From an uncultured Eubacteriales bacterium (GTDB lineage Bacteria; Bacillota; Clostridia; Oscillospirales; Oscillospiraceae), in assembly GCA_900546915.1 (NCBI GenBank), contig UREY01000008.1, forward strand, positions 6,953-70,952: DNA of 64,000 nt, written 5' to 3'. A program made the position numbers and the translations under genes. Below the pieces are notes generated by a model. That model saw only the letters and a list, made by a program, of their open reading frames with translations, did not search any database and was not told the DNA's origin. This document shows positions 42,252 through 52,547 of the stretch, piece after piece; within the stretch, counting starts at the first letter, position 1; every line of letters begins with the position of its first letter.

Positions 42252-44228
42252 GTGAATAAAAAGCTGGGACGGCTGGCGGACCCCACCATGGGGCTGTATT
42301 TTGGGGTGCTGGCGGCGTTTGCTGTGGTCTCTTTTTTGCTGGATCAGCCGATTTTGGCAGCCGCCGAGGCCGGGGCGGGAGGACTGCTGTTCCTTTTTTA
42401 CCGGCTGCGGAAAAACCACCGGAGCAAGGAGCTGGCCGCATACATCCAGTCGACCACCAACACGCTGGAGTCGGCGTCCAAGGGGGAAATGCCGCTGCCC
42501 ATGGCCCTGATTCGCCTGGTGGACGGAGAGATCGTCTGGTCCAACCAGCGGTTCAATCAGGTCAGCGGCATGAAGCAGACGCTGTTTGAGCAGAAGGTCT
42601 CGGCCGTCTTGCCCGCCTTCACCACAGACTGGCTGGCGGCGGGCAAGACGGAGTGCCCCTACGACCTGACCCTGCGGCAGCGGCGCTACCGGGTTTACGG
42701 CAGCACCTTTCATGCCGGGGGCGCGGGCAGCACGCTGCTGGGGACCATTTATCTGGCGGATCTGACGGAGCTGTACCAGGTGCGGGACGAATACATCCGG
42801 TCCCGGCCGGTGGTGTCCATTATCTTGGTGGATAACTACGACGAGCTCACCAAAAACCTGACCGAGAGCGCCATTTCCACCCTGAACGCCGAGCTGAATG
42901 AGGTCATCACCCGCTGCACGGAGGGCTATCACGGCCTGCTCCGCCTGCTGGAGCGCAACCGGTTTTTGTTTGTGTTTGAGCTGCGGGATTTAAAACGCTC
43001 CATAGAGAGCAAATTTCCTCTGCTGGAGGAGATCCGCCGGGTGGTCAGCCCCACCGGGGTGGCGGCTACCATCTCTCTGGGCATCGGCCGGGACGGCGCC
43101 AGCTTTGAAGAGAGCTATAATTTCGCCGCCCTCAGCATGGAGATGGCCCTGTCCCGGGGCGGCGACCAGGCGGTGATCAAGGACCGGTACAACTTCTCCT
43201 TTTACGGGGGCCGCACCAAGGAGACGGATCACCGCTCCAAGGTTCGCTCCCGGGTGACGGCCAATTCCCTGTCGGAGCTGATTGCCCAGTGCAGCCAGAT
43301 TTTTGTCATGGGCCACAAAAACGCGGATTTGGACGCCGTGGGCGCGGCGGTGGGCATTTGCTGCCTGTGCCGGAAAAAGGGGAAGAAGGCCAAAATCGTC
43401 CTGGATCTGGAACAGAACGCGGCGGAAAAGCTCCTGGAGCAGCTGACGGCCACGCCGGAGTATGCCGATGCCTTCCTCTCCGGTCAGGATGCGCTGCTCC
43501 TGGCCGACGCCAAGAGCCTTTTGATCGTGGTGGATACCAACCGGCCGGATCAGGTGGAGTGTAAGCCGCTGTTGGACGCCATTTCCAAGGTCTGCGTGGT
43601 GGATCACCACCGAAGAGCCGCGGATTATATCAATCCGGTGGTGGTCAACCTCCACGAGCCCTACGCCTCCTCCGCCTCGGAGCTGGTGACGGAGCTGCTG
43701 CAGTATGCCGTGGAGGGGGCGGAGATTTTGCCCATGGAGGCCAGGGCGCTGCTGGCGGGCATTGTCCTGGACACCAAGAACTTCAACGTCCGCACAGGAG
43801 AGCGCACCTTTGAGGCGGCCGCCTTCCTCCGCCGGTTGGGAGCCGACACGGTGGAGGTGAAAAAGCTGCTGCAAAACGATTTCCAGGCCACGTTGGCCCG
43901 GTATCAGATCATCAAGTCCGCCCGGCTCTACCGGGAACAGATTGCCATCGCGGCGCTGAACGCCGGCACCAGCCGCCCCATTGCCGCCCAGGCGGCGGAT
44001 GAATTGCTGAACATCCAGGGCATCCTGACCTCCTTTGTGCTGTATCCCAGCGACGGCCGGGTGATCATCTCCGCCCGGTCCATTGGAGAGGCGAACGTCC
44101 AGGTGATTCTGGAGCCTCTGGGCGGCGGCGGAAACGCCGCGACGGCCGGGGCCCAGATCCCCAATTGCGATGTGAAGACGGCGGTGGACCGGCTGGTTGC
44201 TTCCATTGATCAGTACTATGAAAATTAA
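42252..44228 (+). CDS. gdpP: Cyclic-di-AMP phosphodiesterase GdpP (GGDEF-DHH protein)
   Basis: 658 aa from the GTG at 42252 (GAGGAGGGA before it). Two N-terminal membrane segments (about 14-52), a PAS-like region (about 65-165), a degenerate GGDEF domain (about 170-305) and a DHH/DHHA1 domain. The DHH core has VMGHKNADLDAVGAAVG, LIVVDTNRPD and VCVVDHHRRAADY, followed by GIVLDTKNFNVRTGERTF. GdpP degrades c-di-AMP and so influences wall, potassium and osmotic balance. It is followed by rplI and dnaB, the usual order. Confidence 0.95.
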   Translation: MNKKLGRLADPTMGLYFGVLAAFAVVSFLLDQPILAAAEAGAGGLLFLFYRLRKNHRSKELAAYIQSTTNTLESASKGEMPLPMALIRLVDGEIVWSNQRFNQVSGMKQTLFEQKVSAVLPAFTTDWLAAGKTECPYDLTLRQRRYRVYGSTFHAGGAGSTLLGTIYLADLTELYQVRDEYIRSRPVVSIILVDNYDELTKNLTESAISTLNAELNEVITRCTEGYHGLLRLLERNRFLFVFELRDLKRSIESKFPLLEEIRRVVSPTGVAATISLGIGRDGASFEESYNFAALSMEMALSRGGDQAVIKDRYNFSFYGGRTKETDHRSKVRSRVTANSLSELIAQCSQIFVMGHKNADLDAVGAAVGICCLCRKKGKKAKIVLDLEQNAAEKLLEQLTATPEYADAFLSGQDALLLADAKSLLIVVDTNRPDQVECKPLLDAISKVCVVDHHRRAADYINPVVVNLHEPYASSASELVTELLQYAVEGAEILPMEARALLAGIVLDTKNFNVRTGERTFEAAAFLRRLGADTVEVKKLLQNDFQATLARYQIIKSARLYREQIAIAALNAGTSRPIAAQAADELLNIQGILTSFVLYPSDGRVIISARSIGEANVQVILEPLGGGGNAATAGAQIPNCDVKTAVDRLVASIDQYYEN

Positions 44229-44318
44229 GACGGCTGCCGCGCCGGAAGTACGGGGCGCCCGCGGCGCGCTTTGCAGGACGCCCGGGGCCGCTGGAAACAG
44301 GAAAGGAGTTATCATATC

Positions 44319-44765
44319 ATGAAGGTTATTTTGCTGCAGGATGTCCGGGGAAAAGGGAAGAAGGGGCAGATGCTGGAGGTTTCGGACGGCTATGCCCGGA
44401 ACTATATGCTGCCCAGAAAGATCGCCATGGAGGCGACGCCGGACGCCGTCAACACCATGCGGATGAACGACAAGGCCGCCCAGGAGCGCCAAAGCCGGGA
44501 GCGGGCGGAGGCGATGGAGCTGTCCAAACGGCTGAAGGCCATGACGCTGACGGTTTTTGCCAAGGGCGGCGGAGCGGGGCGGCTGTTCGGCTCCGTGACC
44601 AACCAGGAAATTGCAGATGCGCTGCAGAGCCAAGGGATCTCCCTGGACAAGCGGAAGATTGTCATCGAGGAACCCATTAAGACCATCGGCACCTATACCG
44701 TCCGCTGCAAGCTGGGCTATGAGATTACGGCGGAGCTCACGGTGCAGATTCAAGAAAAGAGCTGA
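44319..44765 (+). CDS. rplI: 50S ribosomal protein L9
   Basis: 148 aa from the ATG at 44319 (GAAAGGAGTTATC). [31 protein letters not shown] is the L9 N-terminal rRNA-binding domain; the central helix and C-terminal [25 protein letters not shown] domain are complete. Length is standard for L9. Confidence 0.98.
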   Translation: MKVILLQDVRGKGKKGQMLEVSDGYARNYMLPRKIAMEATPDAVNTMRMNDKAAQERQSRERAEAMELSKRLKAMTLTVFAKGGGAGRLFGSVTNQEIADALQSQGISLDKRKIVIEEPIKTIGTYTVRCKLGYEITAELTVQIQEKS

Positions 44766-44796
44766 GATTTCCGGCGTCTGAAGGGAGGAAACGGCC

Positions 44797-46140
44797 ATGG
44801 CAGAGGCAGAGGAATTATGGAGCCGACAGGCGCCGCACTCCCTGGAGGCGGAGCAATCGGTTTTGGGCGCTATGCTGATCGACAGCCGCTGTGTGCCGGA
44901 TGTGATCGGCCTGCTGAAACCGGAGGACTTTTATCTCCAGCAGAACCGGGAGATCTACGAGACGATTTACACCATGTTCCACTTCTCCCAGGTGATCGAC
45001 CCGGTGACGGTGCTGGACAAGATGCAGGAGCGAGGGGTGTGGCAGGAGACCTCCACGGAGTATATCAAGCAGCTCATGGAAATCACCCCCACCTCGGCCA
45101 ACGCGGCCCGGTACGCCGCCATTGTCCGGGACAAGGCCCTGCTGCGTGCCCTGGCCACGGCCGCTTCGGAGATTTCCGAGACCGTCTATGAGGGAGTCGG
45201 CACGCCCTCGGAGATTCTGGAGTCGGCGGAGCGGAAGATTTACGCCTTGCGCAAGGGCGAGCGGGGCGAGAGCCTGGAGCCCATCGGCCTGGTGCTGCAC
45301 AAGGTGTTCGACCGCCTCACGGAGCTGGCCCAGTCCGACAGCGAGATCCCGGGGCTTTCCACGGGCCTGGTGGACCTGGACCGGAAGATCAACGGACTCA
45401 ACCGGTCGGATTTGCTCCTCATTGCCGCCCGGCCCGCCATGGGGAAGACCTCCTTCGCTTTGAATATCGCCCTGCACGTGGCCAAAAAGTACCGGCAGAC
45501 CGTGGCGTTTTTCTCTCTGGAGATGTCCCGGGAGCAGCTGGCCATGCGGCTGCTGTCCGGCGAGAGCTTTGTGGACAGCCAGAAAATGGCCACGGGCAAG
45601 CTCTCCGATGAGGAGTGGACCAAGCTGGCGGTGGCCTCCGCCGCGCTGAGCCAGACGGACATCCGGGTGGACGACAATCCGTCGATTACGGTGGCGGAGA
45701 TGAACGCCAAGTGCCGCCGGTTGGACAACCTGGGCCTGGTGCTCATCGACTACCTGCAGCTGATGACGGGGTCCGGCTACGGCCGCCCCGGAGAGAACCG
45801 GGTTACGGTGGTCTCCGAGATTTCCCGGGCGCTGAAAATCATGGCCAAGGAGCTCAATGTGCCGGTGATTTGCCTGAGCCAGCTCTCCCGCGCCAACGAG
45901 AGCCGACAGGACAAGCGGCCCATTCTCTCGGACCTGCGGGAGTCCGGCGCCATCGAGCAGGATGCAGACGAGGTGCTGTTTCTGTACCGGGACGACTATT
46001 ACAATGAAAATTCCGAGGAGAAGAACGTGGCGGAGTGCATCGTTTCCAAAAACCGCCACGGAGAAACCGGCACGGTCAAGCTCCAGTGGCTGCCTCAGTA
46101 CACCACCTTTGCCGACCGGGAGTGGAGGCATACCCCGTGA
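44797..46140 (+). CDS. dnaB: Replicative DNA helicase DnaB
   Basis: 447 aa. The N-terminal helical domain ([34 protein letters not shown]) binds primase. The RecA-like C-terminal domain has Walker [16 protein letters not shown] (near 211), Walker [11 protein letters not shown] and the [27 protein letters not shown] segment. No intein or insertion is present. AGGGAGGAAACGGCC precedes the start. Confidence 0.98.
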   Translation: MAEAEELWSRQAPHSLEAEQSVLGAMLIDSRCVPDVIGLLKPEDFYLQQNREIYETIYTMFHFSQVIDPVTVLDKMQERGVWQETSTEYIKQLMEITPTSANAARYAAIVRDKALLRALATAASEISETVYEGVGTPSEILESAERKIYALRKGERGESLEPIGLVLHKVFDRLTELAQSDSEIPGLSTGLVDLDRKINGLNRSDLLLIAARPAMGKTSFALNIALHVAKKYRQTVAFFSLEMSREQLAMRLLSGESFVDSQKMATGKLSDEEWTKLAVASAALSQTDIRVDDNPSITVAEMNAKCRRLDNLGLVLIDYLQLMTGSGYGRPGENRVTVVSEISRALKIMAKELNVPVICLSQLSRANESRQDKRPILSDLRESGAIEQDADEVLFLYRDDYYNENSEEKNVAECIVSKNRHGETGTVKLQWLPQYTTFADREWRHTP

Positions 46141-46185
46141 GGGCTGCCGGTATGGGGCTGCGGCCCTTTGCGGGGAGGGCTTGCT

Positions 46186-47517
46186 ATGACGTTTGAACAT
46201 CGCGTGTTATCCTTTTGCCGGGAACAGGGCCTTCTGGAGCGGGGCAGCCGGGTGATTTGCGCGGTCTCCGGGGGGGCGGATTCCATGGCCCTGGTGTGGT
46301 GCCTGTATTTGCTGCGGGAGCCTCTGGAGCTTACCATTTCCGCCGCCCATTTCAACCACGGGCTGCGGGGCGGGGAATCCGACCGGGACGAGGAATTCGT
46401 CCGCCGGTTTTGCGCCGACTACGGGATTGGCCTGACGGTGGGCCGCGGACAAATCCGGGCGCAGGGCCGGGGACTGGAGGATGCCGCCCGCCGGGCCAGG
46501 TACGCTTTTTTGGAGGGCCTGGAGCCTGGGGCCCGGATTGCCACCGCCCACACGGCGGACGATAACGCGGAGACGGTGCTGCTCCATCTTTTGCGCGGCG
46601 CCGGACTCCGGGGCCTGGGCGGCATCGCCCCCAGCCGGGGCCGGGTGATCCGGCCCATGCTGTCGGTCACCCGCCGGGAGGTGGAGGAGTTCTTGGCCCG
46701 GTGGAGCGTGCCCCATGTGGAGGACAGCACCAACGGGCGGCCGGACTTTTTGCGCAACCGGATCCGGAGCGAGGTTGTGCCGGTTTTGCGCCGGGAGAAT
46801 CCCCAGTTTGTCCAAAACTGCAGCCGGATGGCGCTGACCCTGCGGCAGGACCAGGCGCTGCTGGACGGGATGACTCTGGACGCCCTGGCGTCGCTTCGGG
46901 ACGAAGAAGGGCTGGACTGCCCGGGGCTTTCGGCCCTGCCGCCCGGGCTGCGCAGCCGGGTTCTGGCGGAGTTTTTGCAGGAATGCGGCGTGCCGGAGCC
47001 GGAGTCGGTCCACCTGCGCCGGGCCGAGGCCTTGGCCCGCTCCCGCCGCCCGGCCGCCTGGGCCTCCTTTCCCGGGGGGGTCTGCTTGGGGCGGCGGTAT
47101 GAGAAGCTGGCGCCCATGAAGCCGGAACCGGCCCTTCGGGAGACGGCGCTGGCGGTTCCCGGGGTCACGCGGACTGCGGACTGGGAGATCCGCTGCAGGC
47201 TGCTGCCGGAGGGAGAAAAAATTCAAAATACACCGTTCACATTTGCGGTTGCCTGTGATACAATTACAAAATCTACCTTGGTGCTCCGGTCTCGCCGGGC
47301 CGGGGACTCCCTCCGCCTGCCCGCCGGGCATCGGAGCCTGCGCCGCCTGCTGATGGACCGGAAGGTCCCGGCGCAGCTCCGGGACGCCGTGCCGGTGGTG
47401 GCCGACGGCGCGCAGGTCCTGGCGGTGGGCGGCATCGGCGTCAATTTGGATTTTGCCGCCCCCGCCGGGGGACCGGCGTGGGAAATCAGCCTGACTAATT
47501 TAAAGAGAAAGAGGTAA
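46186..47517 (+). CDS. tilS: tRNA(Ile)-lysidine synthetase TilS
   Basis: 443 aa from the ATG at 46186 (GGGGAGGGC). The PP-loop SGGADSMAL near 28 and the HFNHGLRGGESDRDEEF motif identify TilS; TAHTADDNAETVLLHLLRGAG is the second family motif. The C-terminal substrate domain (SLRLPAGHRSLRRLLMDRKVP) is present. It makes lysidine at C34 of the AUA-reading tRNA-Ile. It is followed closely by hpt. Confidence 0.96.
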   Translation: MTFEHRVLSFCREQGLLERGSRVICAVSGGADSMALVWCLYLLREPLELTISAAHFNHGLRGGESDRDEEFVRRFCADYGIGLTVGRGQIRAQGRGLEDAARRARYAFLEGLEPGARIATAHTADDNAETVLLHLLRGAGLRGLGGIAPSRGRVIRPMLSVTRREVEEFLARWSVPHVEDSTNGRPDFLRNRIRSEVVPVLRRENPQFVQNCSRMALTLRQDQALLDGMTLDALASLRDEEGLDCPGLSALPPGLRSRVLAEFLQECGVPEPESVHLRRAEALARSRRPAAWASFPGGVCLGRRYEKLAPMKPEPALRETALAVPGVTRTADWEIRCRLLPEGEKIQNTPFTFAVACDTITKSTLVLRSRRAGDSLRLPAGHRSLRRLLMDRKVPAQLRDAVPVVADGAQVLAVGGIGVNLDFAAPAGGPAWEISLTNLKRKR

Positions 47518-47523
47518 TCCGCT

Positions 47524-48063
47524 ATGCACAGTGCCATAGAGCGCATTCTCCTGTCCGAGGACCAGATCAAGGCCCGCATTGCTGAGCTGGGCCGGGAGCT
47601 GACGGCCGATTACGCCGGGAAAAACCCCATTTTCATCGGCGTGCTCAAGGGCGTCGTGATGTTTTTTGCCGACATGATCCGGGCGATCCCCCTGGATTGC
47701 CAGATTGACTTTATGGCCGTGTCCTCCTATGGCGGCGGGACGCAGTCCTCCGGGAAAATCCGGATTCAAAAGGACATTTCCGTCGACCTGGCGGGGCGGC
47801 ATGTGGTGATTCTGGAGGACATTCTGGACTCCGGCCTGACCCTGAGCCATACGGCGGCGTATTTGAAGACCAAGGGCCCCGCCTCCCTGAAGATCTGCAC
47901 TCTGCTGGATAAGCCGGACCGGCGGAAGGCGGAGGTGCAGGCGGATTATGTCGGCTTCACCATACCCAACCTGTTTGTGGTGGGCTATGGCCTGGATTTT
48001 GATGAAAACTACCGGAATCTGCCCTATGTGGGCGTTTTGAAGCCGGAAGCATACATGAAATAA
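47524..48063 (+). CDS. hpt: Hypoxanthine phosphoribosyltransferase
   Basis: 179 aa, 6 bp after tilS. The PRPP-binding motif VVILEDILDSGLTLS and the final VVGYGLDFDENYRNLPYVGVLKPE are standard for HGPRT-type enzymes. It converts hypoxanthine or guanine and PRPP to the nucleotide in purine salvage. The tilS-hpt-ftsH order is conserved in Firmicutes. Confidence 0.96.
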   Translation: MHSAIERILLSEDQIKARIAELGRELTADYAGKNPIFIGVLKGVVMFFADMIRAIPLDCQIDFMAVSSYGGGTQSSGKIRIQKDISVDLAGRHVVILEDILDSGLTLSHTAAYLKTKGPASLKICTLLDKPDRRKAEVQADYVGFTIPNLFVVGYGLDFDENYRNLPYVGVLKPEAYMK

Positions 48064-48081
48064 TCAAAGGAGACTACCTCA

Positions 48082-49941
48082 TTGAACGAAAAACGAACCC
48101 CTGGCTTTGTGCCCGTCTTAATTCTGGTGGTGCTGGTTCTGGTTTTGGGGAGCTGGCTGATGCGGGCTTTGCGCCCTGTGGGCCTGCCCTATTCCCAGGT
48201 ATTGGAGCAGTTTGAGCAGGAGAATGTCCGCAGCTTCTTGGTAAAAGACGGCGTTTTACAGCTGGAGCTTTACCGTCCCTTATACGGGGAGTCCAGCGCG
48301 ATTGCCTATTTAGACGACACCGACGCCTTCCGCCGGGACACGGCGGAGCTGGTGGACCTGCAAGCCCAAAGCGGCGTGCTGGTGGAATATGATTTTCAAC
48401 CGGATACCCAGGCGGGCATTCTGGAAAAGGCCGCGCCCTATTTTCTGGCCGGTCTGCTCCTGCTTGTGATCTGGGTGGTGCTCAGCTCCAGAGCCGGGGC
48501 CGGGAACGGCCTGTCCGGCTTTACCAAGGCCCGGGTGCATCTGGGCGCGGCGGGAAAACCGGTCACGTTCCGGGACGTGGCGGGCGCCGACGAAGAGAAG
48601 GCGGAGCTGCAGGAAATTGTGGACTTCCTCCGGGACCCCGGTCAATTCGACCGGATGGGCGCCAAGGTGCCCAAGGGCGTCCTGCTGATCGGCCCGCCGG
48701 GTACGGGCAAAACCCTTTTGGCCCGGGCGGTGGCCGGAGAGGCCGGGGTCACCTTCCTGTCCATCTCCGGTTCCGATTTCATGGAGCTGTATGTGGGCGT
48801 AGGCGCCAGCCGGGTCAGAGACCTGTTCGACCAGGCGAAGAAAATGGCCCCGTCCATTATTTTCATCGATGAGATCGACGCGGTGGGCCGCCAGAGAGGG
48901 GCCGGCTTGGGCGGAGGCCACGACGAGCGGGAGCAGACCCTCAACCAGCTGCTGGTGGAGATGGACGGCTTCCGGAAAAATGAAGGCGTCATTGTCATGG
49001 CGGCCACCAACCGGCAGGACATTCTGGACCCGGCGCTCCTGCGCCCGGGCCGGTTTGACCGGCAGATCTATGTGGGCGCGCCGGACGCCCAGGGGCGGCA
49101 GGACATTCTCAAAATCCACGCCCGGGACAAACGGCTGGACGGCGGGGTGGACCTGCGCTCCGTCGCGCTGGCTACCGCCGGGTTTACCGGCGCGGATCTG
49201 GAGAATCTGCTGAATGAGGCGGCGATTCTGGCGGTCCGGGCCAAGCAACCGGCGATCACCATGGGGCATTTGAACGAGGCCATGATGAAGATCATCGCAG
49301 GTCCCCAGAAGAGAAGCCGGAAGCAGCTGGCCCGGGACCTTCGGATTACCGCCGTCCACGAGGCGGGGCATGCCGTGGCGATGTATTTCCTGCCCAATCA
49401 CGACCCCGTGCATCAGATCACCATCATTCCCCGGGGCCGGGCCGCCGGTATGACCGTCAGCCTGCCGGAGGAGGAATCCAGTCACCTGACCCGCAATGAG
49501 ATGTATGAGGACATTGTGGCCGGTCTGGGCGGCCGGGTGGCGGAGGCGCTGTTCTGCCAGGATATCTCCACAGGCGCTTCCCATGACATTCGCCGGGTGA
49601 CGCAGCTGGCCCGGGACATGGTGGCCAAGTACGGGATGAGCGAAAAGATCGGACCCATTGCCTACGCCGGTGACGAGGAGGTTTTCCTCGGCCGGGACTT
49701 TGAGAAGACCAAGTCCTACTCCGAGCAAGTGGCGGGCCTGTTGGACGGAGAGGTGAGAGCCATCATCGACCGGGCTTACAACCAGTGCGCCAAGCTCTTG
49801 CAGGAGAACCGGGAAAAGCTCCTGCAGGTGGCGGACTTCCTGCTGGCCCATGAGACGATGTCGGGCGCCCAGTTCAAAGCCTGTATGGAAGGGCGGGAAA
49901 TCGACCCGGACGACCGGGGCTCCCTGTTTGAGCCGGTGTAA
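48082..49941 (+). CDS. ftsH: ATP-dependent zinc metalloprotease FtsH
   Basis: 619 aa with a TTG start (AAAGGAGACTACCTCA before it). Membrane segments at about 9-27 and 118-135 flank the extracytoplasmic part. AAA domain: Walker [14 protein letters not shown] (near 204-215), [15 protein letters not shown] and an SRH with [19 protein letters not shown]. Zinc site HEAGH at 426-430 with the third ligand in the following helical region (FLGRDF area nearby). It degrades membrane and some cytosolic proteins. A terminator follows. Confidence 0.97.
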   Translation: MNEKRTPGFVPVLILVVLVLVLGSWLMRALRPVGLPYSQVLEQFEQENVRSFLVKDGVLQLELYRPLYGESSAIAYLDDTDAFRRDTAELVDLQAQSGVLVEYDFQPDTQAGILEKAAPYFLAGLLLLVIWVVLSSRAGAGNGLSGFTKARVHLGAAGKPVTFRDVAGADEEKAELQEIVDFLRDPGQFDRMGAKVPKGVLLIGPPGTGKTLLARAVAGEAGVTFLSISGSDFMELYVGVGASRVRDLFDQAKKMAPSIIFIDEIDAVGRQRGAGLGGGHDEREQTLNQLLVEMDGFRKNEGVIVMAATNRQDILDPALLRPGRFDRQIYVGAPDAQGRQDILKIHARDKRLDGGVDLRSVALATAGFTGADLENLLNEAAILAVRAKQPAITMGHLNEAMMKIIAGPQKRSRKQLARDLRITAVHEAGHAVAMYFLPNHDPVHQITIIPRGRAAGMTVSLPEEESSHLTRNEMYEDIVAGLGGRVAEALFCQDISTGASHDIRRVTQLARDMVAKYGMSEKIGPIAYAGDEEVFLGRDFEKTKSYSEQVAGLLDGEVRAIIDRAYNQCAKLLQENREKLLQVADFLLAHETMSGAQFKACMEGREIDPDDRGSLFEPV

Positions 49942-49954
49942 AAACTCCCAAAAT

Positions 49955-50003
49955 CCCACAGCGTGGCGCCAAGCGATCCGGGTCTGCCGTGCTGTGGGTT
50001 TTT
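49955..50003 (+). terminator. Terminator after ftsH
   Basis: CCCACAGC (49955-49962) pairs with GCTGTGGG (49991-49998), followed by TTTTT, 14 bp after the stop codon. Confidence 0.85.
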
Positions 50004-50073
50004 GCACCGGCGCCGGGCGGCGGCGTGCCCTTGGCCCGGGCGGGCGTTTGACTTTTGCGGAAAGGGGAATGCC

Positions 50074-50844
50074 GTGAAATACGGAAAGGCTTTTTTCGGC
50101 AGCAAATGGCCCTGCTTGCTCCTGACGGCGGCTGTGGGGCTGATGTTCTGGTTTTTCTGGCCTGCTTACCGGTATACGGCGCTGATTTTTTGGGCGGTTG
50201 CAGGCACGGTTGGGGTTTACGACCTGCTGGCGCTTCTGAGCCGACGGCATCCCCGCTTGGCAGGCCGCCTCCGCCGGATGACCACCGCCTGCCTCTGCCT
50301 GGTCCTGTCGGCCATGGCTGTGACGGAGGGGTGGATTCTCTCCGGATTTCGGGGCGCGGAGGATCCGGCTTGCGCCTATGTGGTGGTCCTGGGGGCGGGG
50401 GTTCATGGGACGGAGCCCTCCCGCTCTCTCACCGAGCGGCTGGAGGCGGCGCTGGACTATCTCCGGACCTACCCGGAGGCCCAATGCATCGTCACCGGCG
50501 GGCAGGGCGGCGGAGAGAACATCACGGAGGCGCTGTGCATGTTTACCTGGCTGACGGACCGGGGAATCGAGCCGGAGCGCATCTGGCAGGAGCCCCGGGC
50601 CGAGTCCACCCGGGAGAATCTGCAATTTTCTCTGGCGCTGATTGAGGAGAAAACCGGCCGTCGGCCCCGGGAGATTGCGGTGGTCTCCAGCGAGTATCAT
50701 TTGTTTCGCGCCTCCTGCATGGCCCGTTCTCAGGGGGTTTCCATGCTGGGGGTTCCCGCCGCCACCTATCCCCCGGCCCTGCGGGTTCATTACGCGTTCC
50801 GGGAGATTTTCGGCCTTTGGCTCTTCCTGCTGCTGGGCAGATAA
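50074..50844 (+). CDS. YdcF/SanA family (DUF218) membrane protein
   Basis: 256 aa from the GTG at 50074 (GAAAGGGGAATGCC). Three hydrophobic segments (about 10-90) precede a DUF218 domain: AYVVVLGAGVHGTEPSRSLTERLEAALDYL, CIVTGGQGGGENITEA, then TRENLQFSLALI and VVSSEYHLFRASCMA. These proteins are associated with envelope barrier functions; the reaction is unknown. It probably shares an operon with the M42 peptidase 23 bp downstream. Confidence 0.9.
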   Translation: MKYGKAFFGSKWPCLLLTAAVGLMFWFFWPAYRYTALIFWAVAGTVGVYDLLALLSRRHPRLAGRLRRMTTACLCLVLSAMAVTEGWILSGFRGAEDPACAYVVVLGAGVHGTEPSRSLTERLEAALDYLRTYPEAQCIVTGGQGGGENITEALCMFTWLTDRGIEPERIWQEPRAESTRENLQFSLALIEEKTGRRPREIAVVSSEYHLFRASCMARSQGVSMLGVPAATYPPALRVHYAFREIFGLWLFLLLGR

Positions 50845-50867
50845 ATTATGAAAAAGGAGAACTTCAT

Positions 50868-51905
50868 ATGGACAGACAGTATGCAACCTATGCCGCGGAG
50901 CAGGCGGCGAAGCTTCTGGAGGTGGACAGCCCCACCGGCTTTACGGACCGGGCTGCGGATTGGGTGCTGCAGGCCTTCCGGGACCTGGGCTTTTCGGCCC
51001 GGATGACCGGGAAGGGCGGCGTGCTGATCGATTTAGGCGGCCGGAACGCGGACGACGCCCTTTTGCTGGAGGCCCACGCCGATACCCTGGGCGCCATGGT
51101 GGCGGAGGTGAAAAGCACCGGCCGGTTGCGCATCACGCCCCTGGGGGGGCTGAACGCCAACAACGCCGAGACGGAAAACGTGCGGGTGTATACCCGGGAC
51201 GGGAAGGTCCTGGAGGGGACCTGCCAGCTGTGCAACGCCTCCATCCATGTAAACGGGGAATATGCCTCCACCAACCGGACCTTCGATACGGTGGAGGTTG
51301 TGCTGGACGACCAAGCGGACAGCGCCGAGGAGGCGGCGGCCCTGGGGGTCCAGGTGGGAGATGTGGTCTGCCTGGAGCCCCGGACCCGGATCACCCGGAC
51401 CGGCTATATCAAAAGCCGCTTTTTGGACGACAAGCTGTCGGTGGGCATTCTGCTGGGCCTGGCCAAATACCTGGCCGACGGGGGCGTTACGCCGGAGCGG
51501 CGGGTTTACATCCATGTGACCGTCTATGAGGAGGTGGGCCACGGCGGCTCCGCCTCGGTGCCGGAGGGAGTGACGGAGGTCATCTCGGTGGACATGGGCT
51601 GCGTGGGAGACGGGCTGCAGTGTACCGAGCGCCGGGCGTCCATCTGCGCCAAGGATTCCGGCGGCCCCTACTCCTACCAGGTGGTGGGCAAGCTGATCGA
51701 GGCGGCCAAGGCGGAGGGCGCCGATTACGCCGTGGATGTGTATCCCCGGTACGGCAGCGACGTGGAGGCGACCTTAAGCGCCGGCTACGACGTCCGGCAC
51801 GGCCTCATCGGCCCCGGCGTGTACGCCTCCCACGGCTATGAGCGGAGCCACGTGGACGGGGTGTACAACACGTTGAAGGTGCTCAAGGGCTACCTGCACG
51901 TCTAG
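50868..51905 (+). CDS. M42 family metallopeptidase (glutamyl aminopeptidase/endoglucanase-like)
   Basis: 345 aa. Ligands are recognised in LEAHADTLGAMV (HxD), FLDDKLSVGI (bridging Asp), TVYEEVGHGGS (catalytic Glu pair), VDMGC and SHGYERSHVDG (last His). Typical M42 length. AAAAGGAGAACTTCAT precedes the start. It removes N-terminal residues from peptides in the cytoplasm; specificity within the family is uncertain. Confidence 0.94.
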   Translation: MDRQYATYAAEQAAKLLEVDSPTGFTDRAADWVLQAFRDLGFSARMTGKGGVLIDLGGRNADDALLLEAHADTLGAMVAEVKSTGRLRITPLGGLNANNAETENVRVYTRDGKVLEGTCQLCNASIHVNGEYASTNRTFDTVEVVLDDQADSAEEAAALGVQVGDVVCLEPRTRITRTGYIKSRFLDDKLSVGILLGLAKYLADGGVTPERRVYIHVTVYEEVGHGGSASVPEGVTEVISVDMGCVGDGLQCTERRASICAKDSGGPYSYQVVGKLIEAAKAEGADYAVDVYPRYGSDVEATLSAGYDVRHGLIGPGVYASHGYERSHVDGVYNTLKVLKGYLHV

Positions 51906-52002
51906 CCTGCAGGCGGAGCGCCGTTTCCCTATGTTTTTTACAGGTCCGGTGGTATGGTATGGGGGACGAGCCTCTTTGCCGGACGGCTTCTGGAGGTGCG
52001 CA

Positions 52003-52485
52003 ATGGACGACGAGGCATTCATGAAATTGGCCCTGGAGCTGGCCGGAGAGGCGGCCCGGGCCGGAGAGGTCCCGGTGGGCTGCGTGATTACCCGGGACGG
52101 CCGGGTGGTGGGCCGGGGACGCAACCGGAGGGAAGGGGCCCGGAACGCGTTATGCCATGGGGAGCTGGAGGCCATCGACCAGGCCTGCAGAACGCTGGGC
52201 GGCTGGCGGCTTTGGCAGTGTACGCTGTACGTCACCCTGGAGCCCTGCCCCATGTGCGCCGGAGCCATTCTCAACGCGCGGATTCCCCGGGTGGTGTTCG
52301 GCGCGCGGGACCCCAAGGCCGGAGCCTGCGGCTCTGTGTGCGATTTATTTTCGGAACCCTTCAACCATCACCCGGCCTGTACCGCCGGTGTGCTGGAGGA
52401 GCCCTGCGCCCAGATACTCCGGGACTTTTTCCGGAACCTGCGGGTCGAGCTTCCGAATCGAACAAAATGGAAAAGGCCGGAATAG
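52003..52485 (+). CDS. tadA: tRNA-specific adenosine deaminase TadA
   Basis: 160 aa from the ATG at 52003 (GGAGGTGCGCA). Zinc site: catalytic segment HGELEAI (His and Glu kept; the usual HAE alanine is Gly) and PCPMCAGAI. FMKLALELAGEAARAGEVPVGCVI and ARDPKAGACGSVCDLF are typical of TadA. It converts A34 to inosine in tRNA-Arg. A strong terminator follows. Confidence 0.94.
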   Translation: MDDEAFMKLALELAGEAARAGEVPVGCVITRDGRVVGRGRNRREGARNALCHGELEAIDQACRTLGGWRLWQCTLYVTLEPCPMCAGAILNARIPRVVFGARDPKAGACGSVCDLFSEPFNHHPACTAGVLEEPCAQILRDFFRNLRVELPNRTKWKRPE

Positions 52486-52492
52486 AAAAAGA

Positions 52493-52525
52493 GGCTGCTG
52501 CAAAGGAATTTGCAGCAGCCCTTTT
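52493..52525 (+). terminator. Terminator after tadA
   Basis: GGCTGCTGCAAA and TTTGCAGCAGCC form a perfect 12-bp stem with a four-base loop, followed by CTTTTC. Confidence 0.85.
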
Positions 52526-52547
52526 CGACACAGGAGGGAGAGCGCCT

